Assembly (NCBI RefSeq): GCF_002434265.1
Contig: NZ_DJJS01000004.1
Span: 1 to 64,000, forward strand
Origin: Pseudomonas sp. UBA6562
GTDB lineage: Bacteria > Pseudomonadota > Gammaproteobacteria > Pseudomonadales > Pseudomonadaceae
Length of the DNA stretch: 64,000 nt
Reading direction: 5' to 3'
Both the position numbers and the translations under genes were made by a program. The notes under the pieces are model-generated. The model was given only the letters and a program-made list of their open reading frames with translations, was not told the DNA's origin and ran no database searches. This document shows, one piece after another, positions 53,905 through 64,000 of the stretch; position 1 is the stretch's first letter; each line of letters begins with the position of its first letter.

Positions 53905-54192
53905 AGCGCCAGGGCGAGGCCTATCACTTTAGCCGTCGTTCGACTGTACGCAAGGTCGCTTGGGCGATCGGAAAAATAAACTGCATATCCGCATGAAAGT
54001 GCTTTTTCCCGTCATGGGTTTTGCGGTATGAAAGAAGCCAGACAGCCGAATCCTGCAGTACAGGTGGCGTCATCCAGACTCCTACTTGCCAGGTGTGCCC
54101 CCCGCCCGTAACGACGCGGATACGGGGAGAACGGCGGTCAATCTGTAGCGCAGCGGCACGTGCTACGTGGCTTCGATATAAGGTGACCGAGT
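53905..54192. other. Intergenic region upstream of phoH-like gene
   Basis: These 288 bp, lower in GC than the flanks, hold no recognisable gene, REP or terminator. They presumably contain the promoter of the PIN-PhoH gene. Confidence 0.5.
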
Positions 54193-55587
54193 ATGGATGA
54201 CCAAGGACGCACCCCTTCCTCCAGCAAGCCAATCCTCTATGTCCTCGATACCAATGTCCTGATTCACGACCCCAACGCGTTACTCAACTTCGAGGAGCAC
54301 CACGTCGCCCTGCCGATGACCGTGCTGGAGGAACTCGACAAGCTCAAGACCGGCAAGCAATCGATCGCCGCCGACTGCCGCCAGGCCATCCGCCTGATCG
54401 ACCAGACGCTTGGCGACGCCACGCCCAGTGCGGTGGAGCAGGGCGTGCCGATCCAGCGTGGCAAGAGCGGGCCGAAGGGCTTTCTGTCGATCCTGATGAG
54501 CCCGCGCAACGAAACGACCCATGTGCTGCCTGCGCACCTGAACGACAACATCATCATCAACCAGCTCCTGGAACTGCGCGCAAAGCGTACCGACCTCGAC
54601 GTGGTGCTGGTCACCAAAGACATCAACATGCGCCTGAAGGCGCGCGCCTGCGGCATCGCCGCCGAGGACTACAGCACCGACCAACTGGTCGACGACGTCT
54701 CTCTGCTATCCAAGGGCTACCACTCGGTCAAAGGCTCGTTCTGGGACCGCGTCAGCAAGGTCGACACCCGCCAGGAGCGCGGGCGCACCTGGCACCGCGT
54801 GCAACTGGCCGAGGCCCTGCCGGCGGTGCACGTCAACGAATTCATCATCGACGAACAAGGCTTCGTGGGCTGGATCAAGGGCGCACGCGAGGGCGAGCTG
54901 CTGCTGCTCGACCTGCACCAGGAACCGCTGCTGCACCAGGAAGCCTGGGGTCTGAAGCCGCGCGACATCCACCAGAGCCTGGCGCTGTTCGCGCTGCTCG
55001 ACCCCGACATCCACCTGGTCAACCTGACCGGCGCCGCCGGTTCGGGCAAGACGATCCTGGCCCTGGCGGCGGCCATCGAGCAGACCATGGTCAGCAAGCG
55101 CTACCGGCGCATCATCGCCACCCGCAGCGTGCAGGGCCTGGACCAGGAGATCGGCTTCCTGCCCGGCACCGAGGCCGAGAAGATGGAGCCCTGGCTGGGC
55201 GCCATCACCGACAACCTCGAAGCCCTGCACATGGACGACGAAAGCACCCATGGCAGCGTGGAGTACATCCTCGAACGGGTGCCGTTGCAGTTCAAATCCC
55301 TCAACTACATCCGCGGCCGCAGCTTCCAGCAGAGCCTGATCCTGATCGACGAATGCCAGAACCTCACCCCGCACCAGATGAAAACCATCATCACCCGGGC
55401 GGGCGCCGGTTCCAAAGTGGTCTGCCTGGGCAACCTGGCGCAGATCGACACTCCCTACCTGTCCGCCACCAGCTCGGGCCTGACCTACCTCACCGAGCGC
55501 TTCAAGGATTTCCCCCACGGTGTGCACATCACCCTGCAAGGGGTGCCGCGTTCGGTGCTGGCCGAATACGCCGAGTCGCATATGTAA
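54193..55587 (+). CDS. PIN domain-PhoH ATPase fusion protein
   Basis: A 464-residue cytoplasmic protein of the PhoH2/YlaK type. An N-terminal PIN nuclease domain (about 13-150: ILYVLDTNVLIHDPNALLNF, later DVVLVTKDINMRLKARACGI) is joined to a PhoH-like P-loop ATPase (about 250-464). Walker A is GAAGSGKTILALAAAIE near 281-297, Walker B is SLILIDECQNLTP near 382-394, and GNLAQIDTPYL follows. Related proteins act as RNA helicase-nucleases. An intrinsic terminator follows. Confidence 0.92.
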   Translation: MDDQGRTPSSSKPILYVLDTNVLIHDPNALLNFEEHHVALPMTVLEELDKLKTGKQSIAADCRQAIRLIDQTLGDATPSAVEQGVPIQRGKSGPKGFLSILMSPRNETTHVLPAHLNDNIIINQLLELRAKRTDLDVVLVTKDINMRLKARACGIAAEDYSTDQLVDDVSLLSKGYHSVKGSFWDRVSKVDTRQERGRTWHRVQLAEALPAVHVNEFIIDEQGFVGWIKGAREGELLLLDLHQEPLLHQEAWGLKPRDIHQSLALFALLDPDIHLVNLTGAAGSGKTILALAAAIEQTMVSKRYRRIIATRSVQGLDQEIGFLPGTEAEKMEPWLGAITDNLEALHMDDESTHGSVEYILERVPLQFKSLNYIRGRSFQQSLILIDECQNLTPHQMKTIITRAGAGSKVVCLGNLAQIDTPYLSATSSGLTYLTERFKDFPHGVHITLQGVPRSVLAEYAESHM

Positions 55588-55595
55588 GGTGAGGC

Positions 55596-55621
55596 ATCGG
55601 GCGGTTCGCCGCCCGATTTTT
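55596..55621 (+). terminator. Rho-independent terminator after the PIN-PhoH gene
   Basis: ATCGGGCGG-TTCG-CCGCCCGAT is a 9-bp stem with a stable TTCG tetraloop, followed by TTTTT, 9 bp after the stop codon. Confidence 0.9.
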
Positions 55622-55679
55622 CCCTGCGCAAGCGCGGTCCTGGGTTTACACTCGCAGCTCCCTTCACAGGAGCAGAGCA

Positions 55680-56153
55680 GTGCTGACACACCTTGATTCC
55701 CAGGGGCGGGCCAACATGGTCGACGTCACCGAGAAAGCCGTCACCGCCCGCGAGGCGGTGGCCGAGGCCCGCGTGCGCATGCTGCCGCAGACCCTGCGCA
55801 TGATCGTCGACGGCGAGCACCCCAAGGGCGACGTGTTCGCCGTGGCGCGTATCGCCGGCATCCAGGCGGCGAAGAAGACCAGCGACCTGATTCCCCTCTG
55901 CCATCCACTGATGCTCACCAGCGTCAAGGTCGAGCTGCGCGCCGAAGGCGACGCCTGTGTGCTGATCCAGGCCCGTTGCAAGCTGGCCGGGCAGACCGGC
56001 GTGGAGATGGAGGCGCTGACAGCGGCCAGCGTGGCCGCGCTGACGATCTACGACATGTGCAAGGCGGTGGACAAAGGCATGGTCATCGAGCAGGTGCGCT
56101 TGCTGGAAAAGCGCGGCGGCAAGAGCGGCGACTTCATGGCGGGCGCCTCATGA
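55680..56153 (+). CDS. moaC: Cyclic pyranopterin monophosphate synthase MoaC
   Basis: A 157-residue enzyme that forms cyclic pyranopterin monophosphate from the MoaA product in molybdenum-cofactor synthesis. Signatures are MVDVTEKAVTAREAVAEARV near 13-32, KGDVFAVARIAGIQAAKKTS, LIPLCHPLMLTSVKVE near 70-85 and GVEMEALTAASVAALTIYDM. It uses a GTG start at 55680 with AGGAG upstream. Its stop overlaps moaD (ATGA). Confidence 0.95.
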   Translation: MLTHLDSQGRANMVDVTEKAVTAREAVAEARVRMLPQTLRMIVDGEHPKGDVFAVARIAGIQAAKKTSDLIPLCHPLMLTSVKVELRAEGDACVLIQARCKLAGQTGVEMEALTAASVAALTIYDMCKAVDKGMVIEQVRLLEKRGGKSGDFMAGAS

Positions 56154-56395
56154 ACGTGCAGGTGGTGTATTTCGCCCGTTATCGAGAGCAGTTGGGCCTG
56201 GACGGCGAAGCCCTGGTGGGTGAGTTCGCGTGCGTCGACGATGTACGTCAAGCCCTGATCGCCCGCGGCGAGGCCTATGCCGTACTGGCCGAGCAGAACC
56301 TGATGTGCGCGCGCAACCAGGACCTGTGCCGGCTGGCCGAACCGCTCGAAGAAGGTGACGAAGTCGCATTCTTTCCGCCCGTGACAGGAGGGTGA
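56150..56395 (+). CDS. moaD: Molybdopterin synthase sulfur carrier subunit MoaD
   Basis: An 81-residue ubiquitin-like protein (MNVQVVYFARYREQLGLDGE at the start) ending in the essential Gly-Gly, reached through VAFFPPVTGG. The C-terminal glycine is thiocarboxylated and inserted into MoaE. It overlaps moaC by 4 bp and is 2 bp from moaE. Confidence 0.95.
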   Translation: MNVQVVYFARYREQLGLDGEALVGEFACVDDVRQALIARGEAYAVLAEQNLMCARNQDLCRLAEPLEEGDEVAFFPPVTGG

Positions 56396-56397
56396 AC

Positions 56398-56844
56398 ATG
56401 AGCGTACGCGTGCAGGAAGGCGCTTTCGATCCGGGCCAGGCGGTCAACGCCATGCAGGCGGCGAACGTCGGCGTGGGCGCGGTGGTGAGTTTCGTGGGCT
56501 ACGTGCGCGACTTCAACGACGGTCGCGAGGTGGCGGGGATGTTCCTCGAACACTACCCCGGCATGACCGAAAAGGCCCTGGCCAAGATCGTGGCCGAAGC
56601 CGAACAGCGCTGGCCGCTGCTCAAGGTCGAGGTGTTGCACCGCATCGGCGCACTGGCGCCGGGCGAACCGATCGTCTTCGTCGGCGTGGCCAGCGCGCAC
56701 CGCCAGGCGGCGTTCGCCGCCTGCGACTTCATCATGGATTACCTGAAGACCCGTGCTCCGTTCTGGAAGAAGGAAACCACGGGCGAGGGACCGCGTTGGG
56801 TCGAGGGCAGGCAGAGCGACCAGGACGCGGCGCAGCGCTGGTGA
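56398..56844 (+). CDS. moaE: Molybdopterin synthase catalytic subunit MoaE
   Basis: A 148-residue catalytic subunit that transfers sulfur from MoaD to the pyranopterin. Signatures are GAVVSFVGYVRDFNDGREVA near 24-43, LEHYPGMTEKAL, HRIGALAPGEPIVFVGVASA and FWKKETTGEGPRWV with the active lysine near 119. The ATG at 56398 follows AGGAGG at a good distance, so it is preferred over the GTG at 56392, which overlaps the moaD stop. Confidence 0.95.
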   Translation: MSVRVQEGAFDPGQAVNAMQAANVGVGAVVSFVGYVRDFNDGREVAGMFLEHYPGMTEKALAKIVAEAEQRWPLLKVEVLHRIGALAPGEPIVFVGVASAHRQAAFAACDFIMDYLKTRAPFWKKETTGEGPRWVEGRQSDQDAAQRW

Positions 56845-56851
56845 CCTTGCG

Positions 56852-56872
56852 GGAGCGGGCAGCGCCCGCTCC
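56852..56872. terminator. Hairpin between convergent moaE and rhlB-like genes
   Basis: GGAGCGGGC-AGC-GCCCGCTCC is a perfect 9-bp stem with a 3-nt loop in a 34-bp gap between two stops. No T run follows. Confidence 0.55.
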
Positions 56873-56878
56873 GAAGGA

Positions 56879-58324
56879 CTAGGCTTTGCGAGGTACAGGC
56901 TTGAGCAGCTCGTCAGGCGGCATTTCGCATTTGATCTTGCGCCCCAGCAGCTCTTCGATGCCCGGCAACTGGTACGAGTCGTCTTCCCCGGCAAAGCTGA
57001 TCGACACGCCATTGGCCCCGGCACGTCCGGTACGGCCGATGCGGTGCACATAGTCGTCCGGGTCTTCGGGCAGGGTGAAGTTGATCACATGGCTGATGCC
57101 GTCGATGTGGATGCCACGGCCCGCCACATCGGTGGCCACCAGCACCGTCACGCGGCCTTCGCGGAAGTTTTCCAGGGTGCGGATGCGCTTGTGCTGCGGC
57201 ACGTCGCCCGACAACTGCGCGGCGTTGATGCCGTCGCGCACCAGACGCTCTTCGATGCGCCGTACCTCGTCCTTGCGGTTGGCGAAGACCATGACCCGCG
57301 ACCAGCCGTTCTGCGTCACCAGGTTGTACAGCAGCTTGTACTTGTCGCTGCTGGCTACGGCATAGACGTGCTGTTCGACGGTGTCGCTGGCCACGTTCTC
57401 CGGCTCGATCTCGACGATGGCCGGGTCGGTGGTCCACTGCTTGGCCAGGTTCATCACATCCTCGGTGAAGGTGGCCGAGAACAGCAGGGTCTGGCGTTCC
57501 ACCTTGGGCGGGGTCTGGCGGATGATCTGCCGTACCTGGGGGATGAAGCCCATGTCGAGCATGCGGTCGGCTTCGTCCAGCACCATCACTTCGACCATGT
57601 CCAGGTGCACCTCACCGCGCTGATGGAAGTCCATCAAGCGACCCGGCGTCGCTACCAGGATGTCGCAGTGGCGGGCTTCGAGGGCCTTGAGCTGCTTATC
57701 GAAATCCATGCCGCCGACGAAGGTCATGACGTTCAGGCCGCTGTATTTGGTCAGCGCCGCCGCGTCCTTGGCGATCTGCACCACCAGCTCACGGGTGGGG
57801 GCGATGATCAGTGCGCGCGGCTCGCCCATGTAACGCTCCTTGGGCGGCGGCGTCTGTTGCAGCTGGGCGATGATCGAGATCAGGAAGGCCGCAGTCTTGC
57901 CGGTGCCGGTCTGCGCGCGGCCGATGGCGTCCTGACCGCGCAGGGTGTGCCCCAGCACTTGGGCCTGGATCGGCGTGCAGTAGGGGAAGCCCAGGTCGTG
58001 GATGGCGTGCATCAGTTCGGGCGACAGCTTGAAGTCGTGAAAGCGTGTCTTGCCCTCGGCCGGTTCGACGACGAAATCGTCCAGCTTCCACAACGAGGCC
58101 TGCGGCTTGGGCTTGCGCTCGCGACGGGGTTTGGCTTTGGCGGCGGGTTCGACAGGCTCGCTGGCAGCCGTAGGCATGGGCGGGGTGGCGTGGGTCGGCG
58201 CTGGAGATGGCGGGGAAGCCGGCGCAGTGGCGGCCGGCGGCGGTTGCATCGCGGGGGCAGCGGGCGCGGCGGCCTGGGGGGCGGCCTCGTCCTTGCCGAA
58301 TAGTTTCTTGAGTGCCTTGAGCAC
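56879..58324 (-). CDS. rhlB: DEAD-box RNA helicase, RhlB-like
   Basis: A 481-residue ATP-dependent RNA helicase. A proline/alanine-rich, then basic N-terminal extension (about 12-75) precedes the core. The Q motif is in FHDFKLSPELMHAIHDLGFP near 94-113. Walker A is AQTGTGKTAA, motif Ia PTRELV, motif II VLDEADRM, motif III SAT, motif V VATDVAGRGIHI and motif VI HRIGRTGRAG. The GTG at 58324 is the start (LKALKKLFGKD). RhlB is a partner of the RNA degradosome; assignment to RhlB over related helicases rests on the N-terminal form and is fairly likely. Confidence 0.88.
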   Translation of the reverse strand: MLKALKKLFGKDEAAPQAAAPAAPAMQPPPAATAPASPPSPAPTHATPPMPTAASEPVEPAAKAKPRRERKPKPQASLWKLDDFVVEPAEGKTRFHDFKLSPELMHAIHDLGFPYCTPIQAQVLGHTLRGQDAIGRAQTGTGKTAAFLISIIAQLQQTPPPKERYMGEPRALIIAPTRELVVQIAKDAAALTKYSGLNVMTFVGGMDFDKQLKALEARHCDILVATPGRLMDFHQRGEVHLDMVEVMVLDEADRMLDMGFIPQVRQIIRQTPPKVERQTLLFSATFTEDVMNLAKQWTTDPAIVEIEPENVASDTVEQHVYAVASSDKYKLLYNLVTQNGWSRVMVFANRKDEVRRIEERLVRDGINAAQLSGDVPQHKRIRTLENFREGRVTVLVATDVAGRGIHIDGISHVINFTLPEDPDDYVHRIGRTGRAGANGVSISFAGEDDSYQLPGIEELLGRKIKCEMPPDELLKPVPRKA

Positions 58325-58428
58325 GGTCGTCTCATCAACTGATTAAGGAATGTACGCCGGGCAGTGTAAAGCAACTTCCATGCGCGGCGTAGTACGGTTC
58401 GCAGGCAACTACAAGGTGGCGGCGCCGA

Positions 58429-59085
58429 TCAGCGCAGGCGCGCGGCCAACCAGTCGAAGATGTCTTGAATCTCCGCCGGTAGCACCTGGTGCTCCATCGG
58501 GTATTCCTTCCACTCTGCCGCCACACCCCATTGCTTGAGGTATTCGAAGGCGGTGCGGCCCATCGAAGGGATCACCACTGGGTCGTGCACGCCATGCAGG
58601 CATAGCGCCGGCGTGCGCTGCTGGCAGGCGCTGAGCTGGTGTCCGTCACCGAAGGTCGGGGCGTAGGTCGACAATGCCAGCACGCCGCCCAAGGCTTCCT
58701 GCCAGGCGACATAGGCGGTGTGCAGCACCACTGCGCCACCTTGGGAGAAGCCGGCGAGGAAGATGCGCGACAGGTCGATGCCCTTGCTGCGCTCGGCCTC
58801 GATCAGTGCCACCACCTGCGCAGCCGATTCGTCCAGCTGCGCCTCGTCGATGGCCCGTGCCGGGCTCATCGCCTTGATGTCGTACCAGCTGGGCATGGCG
58901 TAGCCGCCGTTGATGGTCACCGCGCGGGTAGGCGCCTGGGGCATGATGAAGCGCGTGCTGAGCAGGCCTCCCTGCAACGCTTCGGCCACCGGCAGGAAGT
59001 CGTAGCGGTCGGCGCCCAGGCCGTGCAGCCAGATGACGCAGGCATCGGCGGTCTTTTGCGGTTCGAGAATCAACGGTTCGGTCAT
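58429..59085 (-). CDS. Carboxylesterase (EstB type)
   Basis: A 218-residue cytoplasmic alpha/beta hydrolase of the phospholipase/carboxylesterase family, very like P. fluorescens carboxylesterase II. The nucleophile is S114 in AGFSQGGAVV. The acid is in HGVHDPVV near 168 and the histidine in MEHQVLP near 199. HGLGADRYDF at 21-30 forms the oxyanion region. It hydrolyses short acyl esters; the physiological substrate is unknown. The ATG at 59085 is used. Confidence 0.9.
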   Translation of the reverse strand: MTEPLILEPQKTADACVIWLHGLGADRYDFLPVAEALQGGLLSTRFIMPQAPTRAVTINGGYAMPSWYDIKAMSPARAIDEAQLDESAAQVVALIEAERSKGIDLSRIFLAGFSQGGAVVLHTAYVAWQEALGGVLALSTYAPTFGDGHQLSACQQRTPALCLHGVHDPVVIPSMGRTAFEYLKQWGVAAEWKEYPMEHQVLPAEIQDIFDWLAARLR

Positions 59086-59316
59086 AGCGGCTCCATGAAG
59101 TGGGCGCTTTCCGGATCGAGTGCGGGAAACGCCAGCCAGTGGGTAGGTAGGGCCTGCATGAAAGCCTTGAAGGTTCGTCGGTGCTGCGTTGGAAACAGCT
59201 ATGTCCGACCTTCACCCCAAGACTTTTCGCACAGGCCTCCAAGACGAAAGCATGGCGTCACCCTACAGGTTTTATCGCCGCCATGCGTGGCCACACCGGG
59301 CCGGTCGCCTCGACGG

Positions 59317-60480
<1,164 letters not shown>

Positions 60481-60652
60481 CGAACGAATCCTGGGAGTGG
60501 GGCGGGGGCCGCAACGTCGGGGCACATGCCGATACGGCGCTGCGGCGAGCGGCGACCGCGCGCAGTGTTCGCGGGGCGGTCGGCGGCTCATAATGGCCGG
60601 CATTATACGGGCAGCGCGCCCGTCACCAAGGTCGATTTGAAGGAGTTTTTCC

Positions 60653-61411
60653 ATGGCTGTCGCTCTCGATACGCTGGTCGCCGAAGCCGAACGCTACCTG
60701 GGTAGCAAAGGCTTTCAGGACTACTGCCCCAACGGCTTGCAGGTCGAAGGCCGGCCACAGGTGCGGCGCATCGTCAGCGGCGTCACTGCCAGCCAGGCAT
60801 TGATCGACGCCGCGGTAGAGGCCGAGGCCGACCTGCTGCTGGTGCACCATGGCTATTTCTGGAAGGGCGAGAACCCCTGCATCACCGGCATGAAGCAGCG
60901 CCGGGTGAAGACCCTGCTGCAACACGACCTCAGCCTGCTGGCTTTCCACCTGCCGCTGGACGTGCACCCTGAGGTGGGCAACAACGTGCAGCTCGCCCGG
61001 CAATTGGGCATCACCGTCGAGGGCCCGCTGGACCCCGCCGACAAACGTGTGGTCGGCCTGCTCGGCGCGCTGCCCGAGCCGGTCTCGCCGCGCGACTTCG
61101 CCCGGCACGTGCAGGAGGTGCTGGGCCGCGAGCCGCTGCTGATCGACGGCGAGCAGATGATTCGCCGCGTGGGCTGGTGCACCGGCGGTGGCCAGGGCTA
61201 CATCGACCAGGCCATCGCGGCGGGAGTCGACCTGTTCATCAGCGGCGAGGCCTCGGAGCAGACCTACCACAGCGCCCGCGAGCACGGCATCAGCTTCATC
61301 GCCGCCGGGCACCATGCCACCGAGCGTTATGGGGTGCAGGCCTTGGGCGATTACCTGGCGCGGCGCTTCGCCGTGGAGCATCTGTTCATCGATTGTCCGA
61401 ATCCGATTTGA
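60653..61411 (+). CDS. Nif3-like dinuclear metal centre protein (YbgI family)
   Basis: A 252-residue cytoplasmic protein of the Nif3/YbgI (GTP cyclohydrolase I type 2-like) family. Metal-binding histidines appear in LLVHHGYFWKGENP near 62-75 and AFHLPLDVHPEVGNN near 96-110, and again in FIAAGHHATERYG near 215-227. The role is not settled. It is divergent from algW with a 172-bp gap. Confidence 0.9.
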   Translation: MAVALDTLVAEAERYLGSKGFQDYCPNGLQVEGRPQVRRIVSGVTASQALIDAAVEAEADLLLVHHGYFWKGENPCITGMKQRRVKTLLQHDLSLLAFHLPLDVHPEVGNNVQLARQLGITVEGPLDPADKRVVGLLGALPEPVSPRDFARHVQEVLGREPLLIDGEQMIRRVGWCTGGGQGYIDQAIAAGVDLFISGEASEQTYHSAREHGISFIAAGHHATERYGVQALGDYLARRFAVEHLFIDCPNPI

Positions 61412-61578
61412 GGCAGGCCCCAGCCGAAAAAGCAACAACGGCTAGCCCAAACCCCCAGTCATATCGTTAGGCCTTTTCGATCTATCCGGCCTTCTAAATA
61501 GAAGCAACCCCTGTGATAAAGTGCCCTGCTCGAACACGGCCCGCAGGCCGTCCATAAGATCGTTTTACGTGAGTAGCC

Positions 61579-62496
61579 ATGGTCGACAAACTGACGCACT
61601 TGAAACAGCTGGAGGCGGAAAGCATCCACATCATCCGCGAGGTGGCCGCCGAGTTCGACAACCCGGTCATGCTGTACTCGATCGGCAAGGATTCCGCCGT
61701 GATGCTGCACCTGGCGCGCAAGGCCTTCTTCCCAGGCAAGTTGCCCTTCCCGGTGATGCACGTCGACACCCAGTGGAAATTCCAGGAGATGTACCGCTTC
61801 CGCGACAAGATGGTCGAGGAAATGGGCCTGGAGCTGATCACCCACGTCAACCCCGAAGGCGTGGCCCAGGGCATCAACCCCTTCACCCACGGCAGCGCCA
61901 AGCACACCGACATCATGAAGACCCAGGGCCTCAAGCAGGCGCTGGACAAGCATGGTTTCGACGCGGCCTTCGGCGGTGCCCGTCGCGATGAAGAGAAGTC
62001 GCGCGCCAAAGAGCGCGTCTACTCGTTCCGCGACAGTAAGCACCGCTGGGACCCGAAGAACCAGCGCCCCGAGCTGTGGAACGTGTACAACGGCAAGGTC
62101 AACAAGGGCGAGTCGATCCGCGTCTTCCCGCTGTCGAACTGGACCGAGCTGGACATCTGGCAGTACATCTATCTCGAAGGCATCCCGATCGTGCCGCTGT
62201 ACTTCGCCGCCGAGCGCGAAGTGATCGAGAAGAACGGCACCCTGATCATGATCGACGACGAGCGTATCCTCGAGCACCTGTCCGAGGAAGAGAAGGCCCG
62301 CATCGTCAAGAAGAAGGTGCGCTTCCGTACCCTGGGCTGCTACCCGTTGACGGGTGCCGTCGAGTCCGAGGCCGAATCGCTGACCGACATCATTCAGGAA
62401 ATGCTGCTGACGCGGACGTCCGAGCGCCAGGGCAGGGTCATCGACCACGATGGCGCGGGCTCCATGGAAGACAAGAAACGCCAGGGCTACTTCTAA
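61579..62496 (+). CDS. cysD: Sulfate adenylyltransferase subunit 2 CysD
   Basis: A 305-residue PP-loop ATP sulfurylase small subunit that makes adenosine 5'-phosphosulfate from ATP and sulfate. The PP-loop is MLYSIGKDSAVMLHLARKAF near 31-50. FGGARRDEEKSRAKERVYSF near 132-151 and QRPELWNVYNGKVNKGESIR follow, with the ending DHDGAGSMEDKKRQGYF. It precedes cysNC by 15 bp in the same operon. Confidence 0.97.
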   Translation: MVDKLTHLKQLEAESIHIIREVAAEFDNPVMLYSIGKDSAVMLHLARKAFFPGKLPFPVMHVDTQWKFQEMYRFRDKMVEEMGLELITHVNPEGVAQGINPFTHGSAKHTDIMKTQGLKQALDKHGFDAAFGGARRDEEKSRAKERVYSFRDSKHRWDPKNQRPELWNVYNGKVNKGESIRVFPLSNWTELDIWQYIYLEGIPIVPLYFAAEREVIEKNGTLIMIDDERILEHLSEEEKARIVKKKVRFRTLGCYPLTGAVESEAESLTDIIQEMLLTRTSERQGRVIDHDGAGSMEDKKRQGYF

Positions 62497-62511
62497 TTTC
62501 AGGGTTACTCC

Positions 62512-64000
62512 ATGTCGCACCAATCTGATCTGATCAGCGAGGACATCCTCGCCTACCTGGCCCAGCACGAGCGCAAGGAACTCCTGCGTTTCCTGACTTG
62601 CGGCAACGTCGACGACGGCAAGAGCACCCTGATCGGGCGCCTGCTGCACGATTCGAAGATGATCTACGAGGACCACCTCGAGGCCATCACCCGCGACTCG
62701 AAAAAATCCGGCACCACCGGTGAGGACATCGACCTGGCGCTGCTGGTCGACGGCCTGCAGGCCGAGCGCGAGCAGGGCATCACCATCGATGTCGCCTACC
62801 GCTACTTCTCCACCGCCAAGCGCAAGTTCATCATCGCCGACACCCCGGGCCACGAGCAGTACACCCGCAACATGGCCACCGGCGCCTCGACCTGCGACCT
62901 GGCGATCATCCTGGTCGACGCCCGCTACGGCGTGCAGACCCAGACCCGCCGCCACAGCTACATCGCCTCCCTGCTAGGCATCAAGCACATCGTGGTCGCG
63001 GTCAACAAGATGGACTTGAAGGGCTTCGACGAAGCCGTCTTCGAGTCAATCAAGAGCGACTACCTGGACTTCGCCGAGCGCATCGACCTGCAACCGTCGA
63101 GCCTGCACTTCGTACCCATGTCGGCGCTCAAGGGCGACAACGTGGTCAACCGCAGCGAGCGTTCGCCGTGGTACACCGGGCCTGCGCTGATGGAAATCCT
63201 GGAAACCGTGGAAGTGGCGGCCGACCGCAACTTCACCGACCTGCGTTTCCCAGTGCAGTACGTCAACCGGCCGAACCTGAACTTCCGTGGCTTCGCCGGC
63301 ACCGTCGCCAGCGGCATCGTGCACAAGGGCGACGAAGTGGTGGTGCTGCCGTCGGGCAAGAGCAGCCGGGTCAAGTCCATCGTCACCTACGAAGGCGAAC
63401 TGGAAAACGCAGGTCCCGGCCAGGCCATCACCCTGACCATGGAAGACGAGATCGACATCTCCCGTGGCGACCTGCTGGTGCATGCCGACAACGTTCCACC
63501 GGTAACCGACCAGTTCGACGCCATGCTGGTATGGATGGCCGAAGAGCCGATGCTGCCGGGCAAGAAATACGACATCAAGCGCGCCACCAGCTATGTGCCG
63601 GGCTCGATCGCCAGCATCACCCACAAGGTCGATGTGAACACCCTGGAGAAGGGCGCGGCCAGCGCGTTGCAGCTCAACGAGATCGGTCGGGTGAGCGTCA
63701 GCCTCGACTGGTCGGTGGCGCTGGACGGCTATGACAGCAACCGCACCACCGGCGCGTTCATCGTCATCGACCGCCTGACCAACGGCACCGTCGGCGCCGG
63801 CATGATCATCGCGCCGCCGGTTCTGCCCCATGGTGGCAACGGCCAGCATGGCAAAACCGCCCATGTCGCCACCGAAGAGCGTGCCCGGCGCTTCGGCCAG
63901 CAACCGGCCACCGTGCTGTTCAGCGGCCTGTCCGGCGCCGGCAAGAGCACCCTGGCCTATGCCGTGGAGCGCAAACTGTTCGACATGGGCCGAGCGGTCT
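62512..64000 (+). CDS. cysNC: CysNC: sulfate adenylyltransferase GTPase subunit fused to APS kinase (runs off right edge)
   Basis: The first 496 codons of a fusion protein. CysN (1 to about 455) is an EF-Tu-like GTPase that drives ATP sulfurylase: GNVDDGKSTLIGRLLHDSKM near 28-47, ADTPGHEQYTRNMATGAS near 107-124 and NKMD near 166. A CysC APS kinase begins before the edge, with its P-loop FSGLSGAGKSTLAYAVERKL at about 471-490. The sequence stops inside CysC, so kinase integrity cannot be judged. It forms the sulfate-activation complex with CysD. Confidence 0.95.
   Translation, partial: MSHQSDLISEDILAYLAQHERKELLRFLTCGNVDDGKSTLIGRLLHDSKMIYEDHLEAITRDSKKSGTTGEDIDLALLVDGLQAEREQGITIDVAYRYFSTAKRKFIIADTPGHEQYTRNMATGASTCDLAIILVDARYGVQTQTRRHSYIASLLGIKHIVVAVNKMDLKGFDEAVFESIKSDYLDFAERIDLQPSSLHFVPMSALKGDNVVNRSERSPWYTGPALMEILETVEVAADRNFTDLRFPVQYVNRPNLNFRGFAGTVASGIVHKGDEVVVLPSGKSSRVKSIVTYEGELENAGPGQAITLTMEDEIDISRGDLLVHADNVPPVTDQFDAMLVWMAEEPMLPGKKYDIKRATSYVPGSIASITHKVDVNTLEKGAASALQLNEIGRVSVSLDWSVALDGYDSNRTTGAFIVIDRLTNGTVGAGMIIAPPVLPHGGNGQHGKTAHVATEERARRFGQQPATVLFSGLSGAGKSTLAYAVERKLFDMGRAV

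Overview
The window is high-GC, densely coded chromosomal DNA from a Pseudomonas, almost certainly of the P. putida group. The evidence is the set of genes: a LapF-type giant adhesin next to norR/hmp, fabV, the homogentisate cluster hmgR-hmgA-fahA-maiA, leucine dehydrogenase, a short LOV photoreceptor very like PpSB1-LOV, AlgW, and cysD-cysNC, together with P. putida-type REP elements between genes. No rRNA, tRNA, CRISPR array, prophage or insertion sequence was recognised.

Layout. 1-6.6 kb: the N-terminal part of a LapF-like adhesin (runs off the left edge), then the nitric-oxide module norR/hmp with a well-formed NorR operator pair, and an ACR3/BASS-family permease. 7-14.4 kb: thiolase and fabV (divergent), a HopJ-family/DUF1244/folM run, a LitR/CarH-type MerR regulator tail to tail with a short LOV protein, a flavodoxin and an alpha/beta hydrolase. 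14.6-22.1 kb: hmgR with its palindromic operator, the hmgA-fahA-maiA operon that takes homogentisate to fumarate and acetoacetate, a SirB1-like protein, leucine dehydrogenase and an MFS exporter. 22.2-27.3 kb: yebG with a LexA box, psiE, a proline-3-hydroxylase-like dioxygenase coupled to an EamA exporter with a divergent LysR regulator, two small proteins and an HPF-like protein. 27.5-33.9 kb: an iron-uptake operon with a Fur-like box, three membrane proteins, an ECF sigma factor, FecR and a TonB-dependent receptor.

34.1-41 kb: ghrB, a LysR gene and a divergent AaeAB-like efflux operon (outer-membrane lipoprotein, FUSC protein, DUF1656, HlyD). 41.1-42.5 kb: an orphan RHS-core protein with a variable C-terminus, then a universal stress protein. 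42.7-47.8 kb: LysR plus an EmrAB-TolC-like tripartite efflux operon. 47.8-53.9 kb: SDR, a Tat-exported HisC-like aminotransferase, two unknown proteins, yaaA and a degenerate polysaccharide deacetylase. 54.2-64 kb: PIN-PhoH protein, moaCDE, an RhlB-like helicase, an EstB-type esterase, algW, a Nif3-family protein, cysD and cysNC (runs off the right edge).

From memory of the P. putida KT2440 gene order, the window looks like three blocks that are far apart there (near lapF/norR, near hmg/fabV and near ghrB/cysD). The two block junctions both fall on intergenic REP clusters that share an identical 23-nt motif; a third copy sits at 48.9 kb. Candidates most worth a second look are the proline-hydroxylase/exporter/LysR unit, the LOV/LitR pair, the orphan RHS protein, the Tat-exported aminotransferase and the REP-linked junctions.
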